Shown piece by piece: positions 1-9,512 of a DNA stretch of 64,000 nucleotides. The stretch spans positions 8,156,967 to 8,220,966 of the forward strand of contig NC_051091.1 in NCBI RefSeq assembly GCF_901709675.1. The letters are read 5' to 3'. A program made the translations under genes and the position numbers. Positions within the stretch are counted from its first letter, which is position 1. The number at the start of each line of letters is the position of its first letter. The notes under the pieces were generated by a model. The model saw nothing but the letters and a program-made list of their open reading frames with translations. It made no database searches and was not told where the DNA came from. This stretch comes from Syngnathus acus. Lineage: Eukaryota > Chordata > Actinopteri > Syngnathiformes > Syngnathidae.

Positions 1-218
1 TACCCTGCCACACTCTCGCGCACATGAAAGGGGATGGTGCTCAAGTGCGGATGAGGTTCCGGTAGACGGTCCTCCAGATGCCTCTCATCTAGGACACCAG
101 GTCGCTGCCAGACCTCGATTGTTGTGTAGGCTCGGGTGGGCCACGTGTGGATGAGAGCCAGAACCAAGCCCACTGACACCAGGATACCGAACAACACTGT
201 CGTCTTCAGGGAGCGCAT
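1..218 (-). CDS. b4galnt1: beta-1,4-N-acetylgalactosaminyltransferase 1 (GM2/GD2 synthase), first coding exon, partial
   Basis: Read on the minus strand from the ATG at 218-216. The product starts with a short basic stretch (MRSLK), then one hydrophobic segment at about residues 7-24 (FGILVSVGLVLALIH). That is the type II signal-anchor layout of Golgi glycosyltransferases. It is followed by a proline-rich stem and the stretch LPEPHPHLSTIPFHVRESVAG, which resembles the early stem of B4GALNT1 (human [20 protein letters not shown]). The enzyme adds GalNAc to GM3/GD3 in the Golgi to make GM2/GD2. The reading frame is open to the left edge, so the catalytic domain lies outside. A plausible 3' splice site on the minus strand lies just upstream of the ATG. 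Its divergent neighbour os9 is also the human neighbour of B4GALNT1, which supports the call. The similarity covers only about 70 residues, so identity rests on stem plus synteny. Confidence 0.75.
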   Translation of the reverse strand, partial: MRSLKTTVLFGILVSVGLVLALIHTWPTRAYTTIEVWQRPGVLDERHLEDRLPEPHPHLSTIPFHVRESVAG

Positions 219-356
219 CCTGACCCTTAAGTAACAAAAAGACCAATTTCAGTCTGAGCTTAAATTCTGTGCGTTCCCAGGACGGCTGCAATGAATTGAT
301 GATTACCTTGCAAGAAAAGAATTTAGTAAGGCATTCCTCCTACTTTCCAATAGTGA

Positions 357-377
357 CCCCCCCCCCCCCCAAAAAAA
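357..377. repeat. homopolymer junction C14-A7
   Basis: A run of 14 C is followed directly by 7 A in the b4galnt1 upstream or intron region. It is simple low-complexity sequence, and its length is likely polymorphic or error-prone in assembly. Confidence 0.8.
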
Positions 378-1007
378 CAAATTTCCACTCTAAGAATTAT
401 GTGTGGTATGAGCACCACTATATTGTAAAAAATGACCCGATTTACTGGTATGACAAATGAGTCATCACAAAAAAATCTAAACTGCCCTCCCTGGCAACAA
501 CAACACAAATACCTGACAATCATTCTATCCAGTCAGGAAAAGGGCTTTCTCTTTAGAAATCTACATCCCCAGGAAACGTGGAGCCAAGGCCTTCCACTTC
601 TGGGGAAAATACAGAATTGCAAGTCACGAAACATTTGTGCTGGTGCAGAAATATTTGCAGTTGCCTGGAAGGAAGTTACACTGCCCATATAATACTGTAC
701 AATAAACTCAATTGTGAGTGCCCATACCTCTTATCACAATAAATAGGCACAAATCTGTTGTAACACACCAACTGACCCGAGACAAAGCTGACAATTCATG
801 TGTATATATTATATTAGGACAGGTGTAGTCACATCTGAGTTCAACCGTGACCTATCAAGACAATCTATCATTCCCTTTAAATGTTGCTCATAAATCAAAC
901 GCTGGAATCTCGCCGTGTAAAATTGGCTGAATATTTGTACACATACCAGGAGTCTCTCTGAATGTGTTTCCTTCATTTAATAGCTTATCCTGATTATAAT
1001 CTCATGT

Positions 1008-1240
1008 GATCTGGATCCTATCCCAGCTAGCTTTGGAGAGAAGTGGGCCACACCCTGCACTGTCATTAGCCAATCACTGGACACCTTCAGACAAACAATC
1101 TTTTTTTTTTTTTTTCTTCATTCAAATTCACACCTAAGGACAATTTAGAGTCTTCCATAGATGCAGGTTTCGCAAATGTGGGAAAACATGCAGGAGGGCC
1201 TGAGGTGAGATTATAACACAAAAGCTAAAAACTGAGGGAG
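1008..1240 (-). mobile_element. degenerate interspersed repeat, minus orientation (same family as the SINE near 16.8 kb)
   Basis: Reading plus, the block passes through a CTATCCCAGC-like start, a CACACCCTG segment, CCAATCAC, CAGACAAACAA, ATTCACACCTAAGG and ACAATTTAGAGTCTTC. These are reverse-complement counterparts, in reversed order, of the segments in the plus-oriented element at 16762-17116 (GGGATAG..., CAGGGTGT, TGTTTGTCT, CCTAGGTGTGA, TCCAAATTGTCC). An internal T15 run interrupts it. It is clearly diverged and lacks the tRNA-like head. Confidence 0.5.
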
Positions 1241-1796
1241 ACATGCAAACCATTTGACACTGTGCTGCTATTGGTCCAAAATTACCACCAAAACGTGTGA
1301 GCGGTTTCTAACATGAATGGTTCATGATTTTTTTCTTTTTTAGAGACAGACTTGGATTGCTTGTGCACCTACCGTTGTGGTCAGTGTGTATGCATGCAGA
1401 TCATAATCATAATAAACTGTTACTCATGTTGGGGAAGACTGAGAGTCGCTATACACGAGCAAATAATGATACTACATGGAGAACGGTGGCTGTTTTAATT
1501 ATAGGCAGGATAACATGGAGGAGAAACAGACAGTGGACATGCTGTCCATATATGGACACAATAGATATGGCTTGGAGATGTGTACCGTTACATTATGGAA
1601 TATAAATCTGGTACATTTTCATCCCTTATGATACATCTGAACATTAAGAACGACCGCACCAGGCCTTTTTTGCTATACATGAACAACGCGACAGCAGGGT
1701 AAAAAAAAAAAAATCACATAAATTAAATGACAGACGTTCAAATGCTGCAGAAAAAAAAGACAATGTTTCGTTTTCTTTACGTAATAAAGCACTCAC

Positions 1797-1970
1797 CTCA
1801 ATTTAAAGCTCCATCGCAGCTCTTCCCCTGTATGTGGACTGCAAGGAGCTCGCCCCTCTTAATGGACCCTCCTCCTCCCCAGTGCTCCCGAAGACGGATG
1901 CATACGCCAAGAAGCGGTTCGTGCACTCAAGCTGCCTACTGGCGCATCTCCACAGCGCAAGTAAACAAGC
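1797..1970 (-). other. possible 5' untranslated first exon of b4galnt1
   Basis: On the minus strand a good splice donor (GAG|GTGAGT) sits with its GT at 1796-1795, at the end of a GC-richer block of about 170 bases in otherwise AT-rich DNA. A matching acceptor is available on the minus strand just above the coding ATG at 218. I infer a noncoding first exon and an intron of about 1.5 kb for b4galnt1. The upstream limit (about 1970) is a guess and there is no transcript evidence. Confidence 0.3.
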
Positions 1971-2523
1971 GCTTGTGAACTGGGAGACTTGTAATTCTCA
2001 CTACTAATAAATAGGAATAAATCCAATGTGGCTTATTATGAACACGTGTGCCATCAGTACTGATATGTATTTAAATACGTCCTGTGGAAAAAAAATAGAC
2101 GTTCATTTGAAAACACACAAAAGTGATTTTACAAGAAGCCCAAACACCTTTATGTTGTTTATTGCCACTCAGCCGAACCCACCACAAAACGTGATAATGA
2201 AAAATCATTACGTAGACTGACAGACACATTAGCCAATAACAGAAGACCATATCCTCCTTCCTGACCAATCAGCTGCCAGAACGTAGACGCCTACCCAGCT
2301 TATACGCTTTATTTCTCAAGTTGCAAGTAGCATTTGAGCCATCAATTTAACCACTAATAAAAAAAAAATCAATCATCAGGTTGTCAATATAACACTAATA
2401 GTCTGCTCTTAATACGAATGGCTAACCAAACGCTACACCTGGAGCGTAGAAGAAGAAAAACAAACAGAAGAAGAAGAAGAGGAGGCGGAAGAGAAAGAAG
2501 GGGCGTGGGGTTGCGCGTCAATA

Positions 2524-5500
2524 ATGGCTGCTTACCTAGTACGGTGTCGCAATAGATTATACGTTTTCTTATTGTTATGCCCGATTTGTATCTCGGCTTT
2601 TTTAAATTTAGAAGAACTGAATGAGATGAAGTATGAGATTCGGATTCTACCTGATCCTGTCATCATGGGGCAAGTAAGTGAGGTTATTTAATTGGTGCTA
2701 ATGATTAGCTCAAGCTACCTTTCGACAACGGTTGTTAGCTAGGCTAAAATGGCTTGTAGAAAATAGAAACTTTGTATATAGACTGTATTCCTTTGCTTTA
2801 CCTCTATTAGTGTGTTGCGCTAATACGTATTTTTTGTTTTGGTTAATGTGCCTCAGATTTCAGCAACCTCTTGACAGCTGTCACAACAGAACTTACACTA
2901 AACAGCATTCAATTGTCAATGAAATATCACACGGCGCAATATTAATCTGTATCACTGTTTCCCCGTAGACCAAGACAGATGAAGTCATGATGGTGTCCAG
3001 CAAGTTCAAACAACCGTATGAGTGTCGACTTCCAGCCCAGGCAGTACGCTTTCACCAGGACTCGGTGTCAGATTCTGATTCACAAGGGTACACAGGGCCG
3101 GACATTCCTGATCTACTCAGCCCCATGCGAGAACCTCCCTGTCTAGTCTTGGTTGGTGCATTTTTTAAAAAATCTTTAATGAATCTAACTAAATAAAAAT
3201 TCTCACATACTATGACAACAGTACCAATTTATCAGACTGGCATGTACCTCGGATGAGTCAAACTCAATCGCATAGGGGCCCAAAAGCCAAAGCACACTTG
3301 GTAAACATGTATTGAACAAACAACTTGTTTTTCTCAAAAGTGCACTGCCATGACACAAGACTCACCAAAGAGAACATTCTAGCTTCATCAGCCCTCTTGG
3401 ATCTACAATGTTTAGTTTATCATTAAAGATCACAGTCACACTCAAAACGAAGCATAAACACAAAGCAGGAGCAACATCGAGCTTGGGTCTACAACGACGT
3501 ACAAAGAGCACTTTACCATCGGCACAATATGTAACTTAGTGTCTTTAATCACCTTCTGATTGGGTGATGACCAATTCTGAGTTTATCCTGACTTTTGCAC
3601 TAAATCGTCCGGGATAGTCTCCAACCCACCCGTGATCCTAATGAGGAAAAGATCGATAAAAATGGATGGATCAATATATGGATGCATAATTGCATTACCC
3701 CAATTGGATTATAATTTGACACTTATGGTTATGAATAAATATGTCTGTATTAAACATTTATCATGAGAAATGAACAGTTTTGTGTGTTTATCTTTAAACT
3801 TTTGATTTCTCCCACAGACAAAAGATTGGTGGACATATGAATTCTGCCATGGTCAGCATATCAGACAGTACCACCTTGAAGGTAAGAGAATTGTTTTTGT
3901 GTTGTTTTCTTAAGGCTGTTTCTTAGATTTGTGTTACTTCTCAGATTCTGAAATCAAAGGGGACGTCCTCATCCTGGGCTACTATGAGTCTGAATTTGAC
4001 TGGAGCAATGAAACCGCAAAGGTAATGATTATTCTAACTGATGGAAATTTACAGCAGTTACTTATAAACTCATGGAAGATTTTGTGACGGTGTTCCAGGC
4101 CTCCAAACAGCACAGAATGAAACGCTTCCACAGTCAGACTTATGTAAACGGATCCAAGTGTGACATCAATGGAAATCCCAGGGAAGCCGAAGTCCGGGTA
4201 AGACTTTTAAATTGACATTTCAGCAGACAGTTTATTACCCACATTTTTTTGTCCCCCTCAGTTTGTGTGCGAAGACGGTTCTGGAGATTACATCGCCCGA
4301 GTGGACGAGCCGCTGTCATGTCGCTACGTGCTAACCATTCATACAAGTCGCACCTGCCAGCATCCCTTTCTGCGACCTCCGTCCACTGCCAAGCCGCAGG
4401 GGATCGTGTGTCAGCCCGCACTAAGTCAACAACAGTACATGGATTATGTCAAAGCTCAAGTCTGTGAGTTCTCAGTAAACTTCAAAATGGGCACAGTGAT
4501 GTCGTGTGGCCAAAACATTTTGTGTTTATAATTTATCACTAAAGCAGTGAGGATTGCTCGAGATATAAAAATGCTTGTTTTAGTTATTTCGTTATGAAAG
4601 TATTTGTATTCTGACTTTTTTTTTTTTTTTTTTAATTCCCAGCTGACACAAAGAAAAAAGTAGAGCAAATCTCAGAGGAGCTGAGAAGTCTTGATGAGAT
4701 GTTGGCTGGTAACGAGGAGGCGAAGGCACCGGTGGAAGGACCTGCAGAAGAAACATCACCAGAACCAAGCGATGACCAAGACCAGTCAGACCAAAAAGGT
4801 GCATATAAGAGTTAACAATCTGTCACGTTACTTGTTATTGAGTTTTTTAATTTGTTTTTTTTGTCCCTTTTTTTTTTTTACAGATATTGCTGACATGTCT
4901 GAGGATGCAGGGTTAGAAGACCTGGAGGATTCTCAGTTTTGGGAGGGAATTACAAAACCTGCAAGTTCCCAATCAAGCTCTTCTCATGAGGAGAGTGAGG
5001 TACCCATTTTGTTCTTTAATTTTACATTTATTTATTTGCATAATAAATGCTTGGAATTGTGTCGTGTGCATACTAGAGATAAAAAAGATTCACACACTTA
5101 TTTGCCATATGTTGTCCTATTTTTGCTGTTCTCTGATTTTTATTTTTCCCTGGATTCGCATGCTTTTCCCAACATTACAAAAATCATGCACATTTGCTTT
5201 CACCAAATGTGTGAATGTGATCATAAATGTTTGCCCCCGTAATTTGCTAATGACAAGTTCAGGGTGTATGTTTTGCCCTAATGAGGCACAACCTTAATTG
5301 AAAATGAATAACATTAATAGACCGCTAGAGGGCGTAGTTTGACCTGAATGTACTCCTCTGACCTGATTTTTCTCAGCAGACAGTCGACGATGGCTTGAAC
5401 TCAATTATTGACAATGAAGTCATAGATGACGCGAATGAAGGTAAATTTTATTATCTCACTTCTAGCACGTTGATTTATTGTTTGTGTTAAAAAGCTTGGA

Positions 5501-7512
5501 ATGTGGAATTTGTGGGATGTTTCAGCTGAAAACTTCAACTTTAAAATCATCACTGACCCGTCAGACCTGATGAAATTTGTCCAGCATCTCAAGGAGAGTA
5601 ACAGAAAGGTTGGTGCTTTCGTACACATCAGCACCGTGTCCGGTTTTGTAGCGCCTGTGTGTTCCATTTCTACTCTGCGTTTGTTTCTATGTAGAAAGCA
5701 CAAGCGGAAGAAAGGCGATCCTTAAACCGTGGCACCGACGACGAAGAGGATGATGAAGATGAACGGCTGCTGCAGGAGTTTGAGGAGGAGATGGCGGATG
5801 TTTCCGTGCCAGCTGATAAGACTGATGAGATAAAGGAAACAATGCAAAAAGAGTTTGACAACATCATAGATGAGGTCAAGATTAAATGAGAATTTGAATT
5901 CTTTTTTTTTTTTTTTTTTTTTACAGGTCACCACAAAGAGGGCTGACTTTGATTTTTTTTATTTTTACCTGCAGGCACAGCAAGAATTGGATACTGAAGG
6001 GCTGAAAGGGGAGTTTGATCGCACTCAGGCGACACAAGCGCTGGAGACGACGCTCGATAAGCTTCTTGACCATCTGGAGGAGAAAGACGAGCAGGACCCG
6101 GAGCAGCAACCGACACAAGCTCAAAGAGCCAACGACCCCACCCGGGGCAGCCCCACCTTGGCCCCAAAGCAGCCCGGTAACCTGACTTGGCATAGTCTGA
6201 CATCACTGAGTTTCCATGTCTCCATTTTCGTCACCTTCCTCCCATTGTGCACGTCAAGATGTATGTGTTAATATTCCATCCCGGAATAGACACACACATG
6301 GGTTTGATACAGAAACAGTCGAAGCTCAAAAAGTAATTATCAATAACAAATCACTGCTAACATGCCCAACACCTCAGGATAAGCTTCTTAGAGACAAGCA
6401 AGTCTTTTGCCAACTTTAACCAGCCCGATTATCCGTACGCGTGTACACTACTTTAATTCCTGAACATCCTCTCGTGCTTTCTGTCTACATGGAGGATTCT
6501 TGTCTCTGACAGCCAGTTGTTTGTCCCTCTTTTGTCTCGTCACCCCAGACCAAGATGCCGATGACCATGTTAAGATCAAAATAACTAAGTATAAAACAGG
6601 CGACAGCTCTGATGGGGAGTTCAAAGTACAGGAGTTGAGCAAAGGAGATCCCCAGTGGCAGCACATAAAGGACGTGGTTAAAGAACAGCTAGAGAAAGCA
6701 GGACTGAAGGCCGAAGGTATGAACGGGGAGTGGTCTCGTAAACAATCGTGGAACTCGTAAACTTTGACTTTGTCCTCCCTCCTTTCTCTCTCTAATCATT
6801 TTGCTTCTTTAAACTACTCATAAAAAATAATCAGATGACTCCGATGTTTCTTTATTTTTACTTTGAGTTATATATTGGGTGAATTGTTGGTGAATCGGGT
6901 GGTCAGACGTAACACCAAAATGTTGTTGCGTAGTTGGACTTTGGCGCGGGAAGCCTTCTCGACACGTGGCGTGAAATGAAAGTCATCCATGTGTGTGTGT
7001 GCTCTGGCAGTCATCCATTCGTCATTCTAAATGTGTTGCGTTGCAGGCCGGGTACATATTATTTTTTTTTTTGAGTGACTGTTTGAATTTAATAGGACAA
7101 CCACACATTCTCCTGTTTGCTTCTCTAGGTAAAATTGAGGTGAAGATCTTGACGCGGAAAAATACAGAGGAAGGGGATCAGTGGCTGACCGAAGAAGACA
7201 CAAAGTCATTCCGAGAGCTCCTCATAAACCTCCTGGTAATTTTTTTTTCCTGACGTGAAGCAGCTGTGCTTGTGTATCTTTTCAACATTCATAGAATTAG
7301 CTCTTAGACTTGTAATTATTCATAATGTATGAAAGTAGTGCTATTTTTTTTTTTCTTTCATATGTGTATATATATACAAGACTGGAGGCACAGAGGAAGT
7401 TCACAAAGAGCAAAAGCGACAGCAGGATTTGGAGAACAACTACAGGTTTGTATGGGGCGAAGGCCAAGAGGAGTCCCAGTCTTCCAGCGACTCGGATGAC
7501 GTGGATTTGTGA
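2524..7512 (+). CDS. os9: OS-9, ER lectin of the HRD1 ERAD complex (15 exons, 659 aa)
   Basis: OS-9 reads trimmed N-glycans on misfolded proteins and delivers them to the SEL1L-HRD1 ubiquitin ligase in the ER. Coding exons: 2524-2673, 2969-3151, 3818-3881, 3945-4021, 4099-4197, 4262-4463, 4643-4798, 4884-4999, 5380-5440, 5526-5608, 5695-5874, 5975-6176, 6549-6716, 7129-7235, 7381-7512. All introns are GT-AG, and the total of 1980 nt compares with 667 aa in human. The product has a hydrophobic signal peptide (about residues 10-28), then the conserved LNLEELNEMKYEI. The mannose-6-phosphate-receptor homology domain keeps the glycan-binding residues: tandem Trp in DWWTYEFC, Gln in IRQYH, Arg in EAEVRF, and Glu/Tyr in DEPLSCRY. 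A long acidic central region follows, then the C-terminal block ending DSDDVDL. Introns carry long T runs (near 4620 and 5902). An ATTAAA lies 100 bases past the stop. Confidence 0.96.
3609..3675 (+). mobile_element. 3' fragment of the SINE-like family, in os9 intron 2
   Basis: The stretch runs GGGATAGTCTCCAACCC, then CCCGTGATCC, a GAGGAAAAG block and AAAATGGATGGATC. This matches the order of the 3' end of the element at 16762-17116 (GGGATAGGCTCCAGC, CCCGCGACCCC, ending AAAATGGATGGATGG). Only the tail part remains, and it is diverged. Confidence 0.5.
5322..5334 (+). promoter_or_regulatory. CTCF-like motif in os9 intron 8
   Basis: CCGCTAGAGGGCG matches the core of the vertebrate CTCF consensus (CCGCNNGGNGGCAG-like) at most positions. 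A motif match alone predicts occupancy weakly, and the same core recurs in diverged repeats in this window (near 25428 and 32106). Confidence 0.3.
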
Positions 7513-7612
7513 GCTTCGGGTATTTTGCGAAGATGTCTTTCAGTGGTAATCAACCATGCGGGGAGACTCTTGAAGGACAGCCCCCATTGGGCAAAAGGAT
7601 TTGTTTGTTGAT

Positions 7613-7618
7613 ATTAAA
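7613..7618 (+). terminator. os9 polyadenylation signal (ATTAAA)
   Basis: An ATTAAA hexamer, the commonest variant signal, lies 100 bases after the os9 stop codon with a GT-rich stretch before it. An AATAAA at 8502-8507 is an alternative distal site. Confidence 0.5.
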
Positions 7619-8649
7619 GCACGACCACGTGTTCGCACCTTCGGGGAGCCTGTCTGGAGTCTGCAATCTATAGCGGGTACATAGGTTTTTATTGGATGAC
7701 AGAATCGCTGTCGGCTCTACTTGAATGGATTATGCATTTTCCCTTCTTTTCCAAGATGACTGCAAAAAAAAAAAAAAAAAGGAGATGGACAATGTCAACC
7801 TTTTTATACATTTTTCAGTCGTGCTGCCTCTTTTACATGGTAGTCACTCATGTTGCCATTCGCAGGTGTGCAATGCAACACTTCAGCGCTTGCATAGGTC
7901 ATTTACCTTCTTCTGTTGAGTATGAGACAAGGGATGAAACTGTCACAAATGCTGCCAAAGGGCATCCTTAGGGTTAGCATATGTAAGTGAAACTTGGCGT
8001 AGTTTGATTTTGTTCTGTCACTGTTTCTTGAGTAAGTAACAGCAAGGAAAACAACAATGCCCCTGAAATATAATATACCAAAAATTGCCTGTTTATGTCC
8101 AGTCATGAAGGTCATGGAAATCAGCAGAAATTTAATCGAGGCAACTGGACTCTTCTAAATGTTTCACATTTAAACAAAAAAAGCTCCTTCATTATATATG
8201 TATAAATTATGGCTCTATCTGTATATATTTTTTGATTGATTTTCTCGTCGTAGTTTTTGTGTTGTGTTGTGTTTTGGCACAAATCCTAGTGGCCGCTTCA
8301 AGCTGAGTAATGTGCTCTTGATACAAGTCAAGGGTCATACAATAGGAATAAATAATTGGCCGCCTTTCACCTCTGCGAGAAATAAGACCAGAAAGGTATG
8401 TACATGATCATAGAATTTGTGGATTTGTATTTCACTTCGTGGCAGAAGAAAAAAAAAAAAACACTTGGTCCACATGAACTGCTTTGGATGAAAGTCTTAA
8501 AAATAAAAGTCACTCTGAAATCCAGTTTACACACAATTTATATATGGAATTATTCCAGTCCATGTCAGTGACAGCTGAAATTGCCTTTGGATGTTTCAAC
8601 AAAAAAAAAAAAACAGAGGTGACAGATTGGCTAAATTGAACCTCCACTA

Positions 8650-8860
8650 CACTCTAACTGTAAATATAAATGTACAATATATTTATTATATATATATGAT
8701 TTATATATAAAGCAGACTTTGACTTTGATATATGATGATAATTTGTGTATCTATGTATATAAATATTTTTTTCGTTTATATCATATCTGTAGTATATATG
8801 TGATATAATGATATAAACGTAAACATATAATATATAAAATATAAAAGTAACGGTATAGTC
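8650..8860. repeat. AT-rich low-complexity tract
   Basis: About 200 bases of interleaved TATATA, ATATAAA and TATTTAT with almost no G or C, just upstream of the c1galt1 promoter. It is a probable duplex-unwinding or nucleosome-poor stretch. No gene is seen in it. Confidence 0.7.
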
Positions 8861-8879
8861 CAAAGGGGGCGGATCCGAA

Positions 8880-8887
8880 TGACGTCA
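8880..8887 (+). promoter_or_regulatory. CRE palindrome in the c1galt1 promoter
   Basis: A full TGACGTCA palindrome lies 15 bases after a GGGGGCGG Sp/KLF box and just before AAGCGGAAAT (ETS-like), at the sharp change from AT-rich DNA to GC-richer DNA. The cluster marks the probable c1galt1 promoter, about 630 bases above the start codon. Factor identity is inferred from the motif only. Confidence 0.5.
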
Positions 8888-9512
8888 CAACAAGCGGAAA
8901 TATTTTTCCTGACCACTTCCAGTGTTATTTTGCTGTACTTTTAATTCTCCGTAGCCTTTAGGCAAGTGTGGCATCGCTTGTCTCTACGTTCGCTGCCGAA
9001 CATGTGTCTTCCCCCCCGAGCATTGTGAGCTGGGGCGCACGACTAATATATTTTCTGGCACATTTGGATCAACTTCTGTCGCTTTAAAAGCTAGTCGGTC
9101 AGCTAACTCTCCGACTGTGGCGCTTTTTTAGCATATCCTCGTGGCTCCGTTAAATCACACGGGGTGATTTGTGGGGGATAATTTGCTCGTACTCTTTCCC
9201 CTCGTAGTACGCCCTGCCTGGTCATTTTTAACGTGGCTAGCTAAGCGAAGTAATATGTAATCTTGCAAAACTGGGATGTAATGCTAATGTACTGTCGCTC
9301 CTCTGGGTGGTTGTTACATTCCGTGGGCGTGAAGAAAAGGGCTGCTATGGTGTCTCCGTTACGTGTTGCTAGTAAGTGCAATAAACCGCACCTTTCAGAA
9401 CCGGGAGTTGTCAAACACTCCCCGACGTTGGCGTACTAGTTTAACGTGGCCTTCCGCTCACATGTGCGATTTCTCTCAAGCACTTGGCTGACGGCGACAC
9501 ACCTGGCCCAGC

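Larger units (their letters stand above)
219..2523. other. intergenic and 5' regions between divergent b4galnt1 and os9
   Basis: About 2.3 kb with no protein-coding exon that I can support. It holds a C14-A7 homopolymer run, a diverged minus-strand interspersed repeat near 1.0-1.24 kb, a possible b4galnt1 5' exon near 1.8-1.97 kb, and a GAA/GGA-rich purine tract with a GGGGCGTGG box (about 2450-2510). The last lies immediately before the os9 start codon and is probably its core promoter or 5'UTR. Confidence 0.6.
7513..9512. other. os9 3' region, AT-rich low-complexity DNA, and c1galt1 promoter/5'UTR
   Basis: No coding exon seen. The first part holds the os9 3'UTR (ATTAAA at 7613-7618, with a second AATAAA at 8502-8507). 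Bases 8650-8860 are almost pure A/T with TATATA stretches. From about 8865 the composition changes to GC-richer DNA with a GGGGGCGG box and a CRE, which is the likely c1galt1 promoter. About 500 bases of probable 5'UTR follow up to the ATG at 9513. Confidence 0.6.

Noticed and set aside
4691-5242. 183-codon plus-strand ORF over os9 exons 7-8
   Set aside because: It is out of the os9 frame over exon 7, reads through intron 7, then continues past the exon 8 donor. It is not a separate gene.
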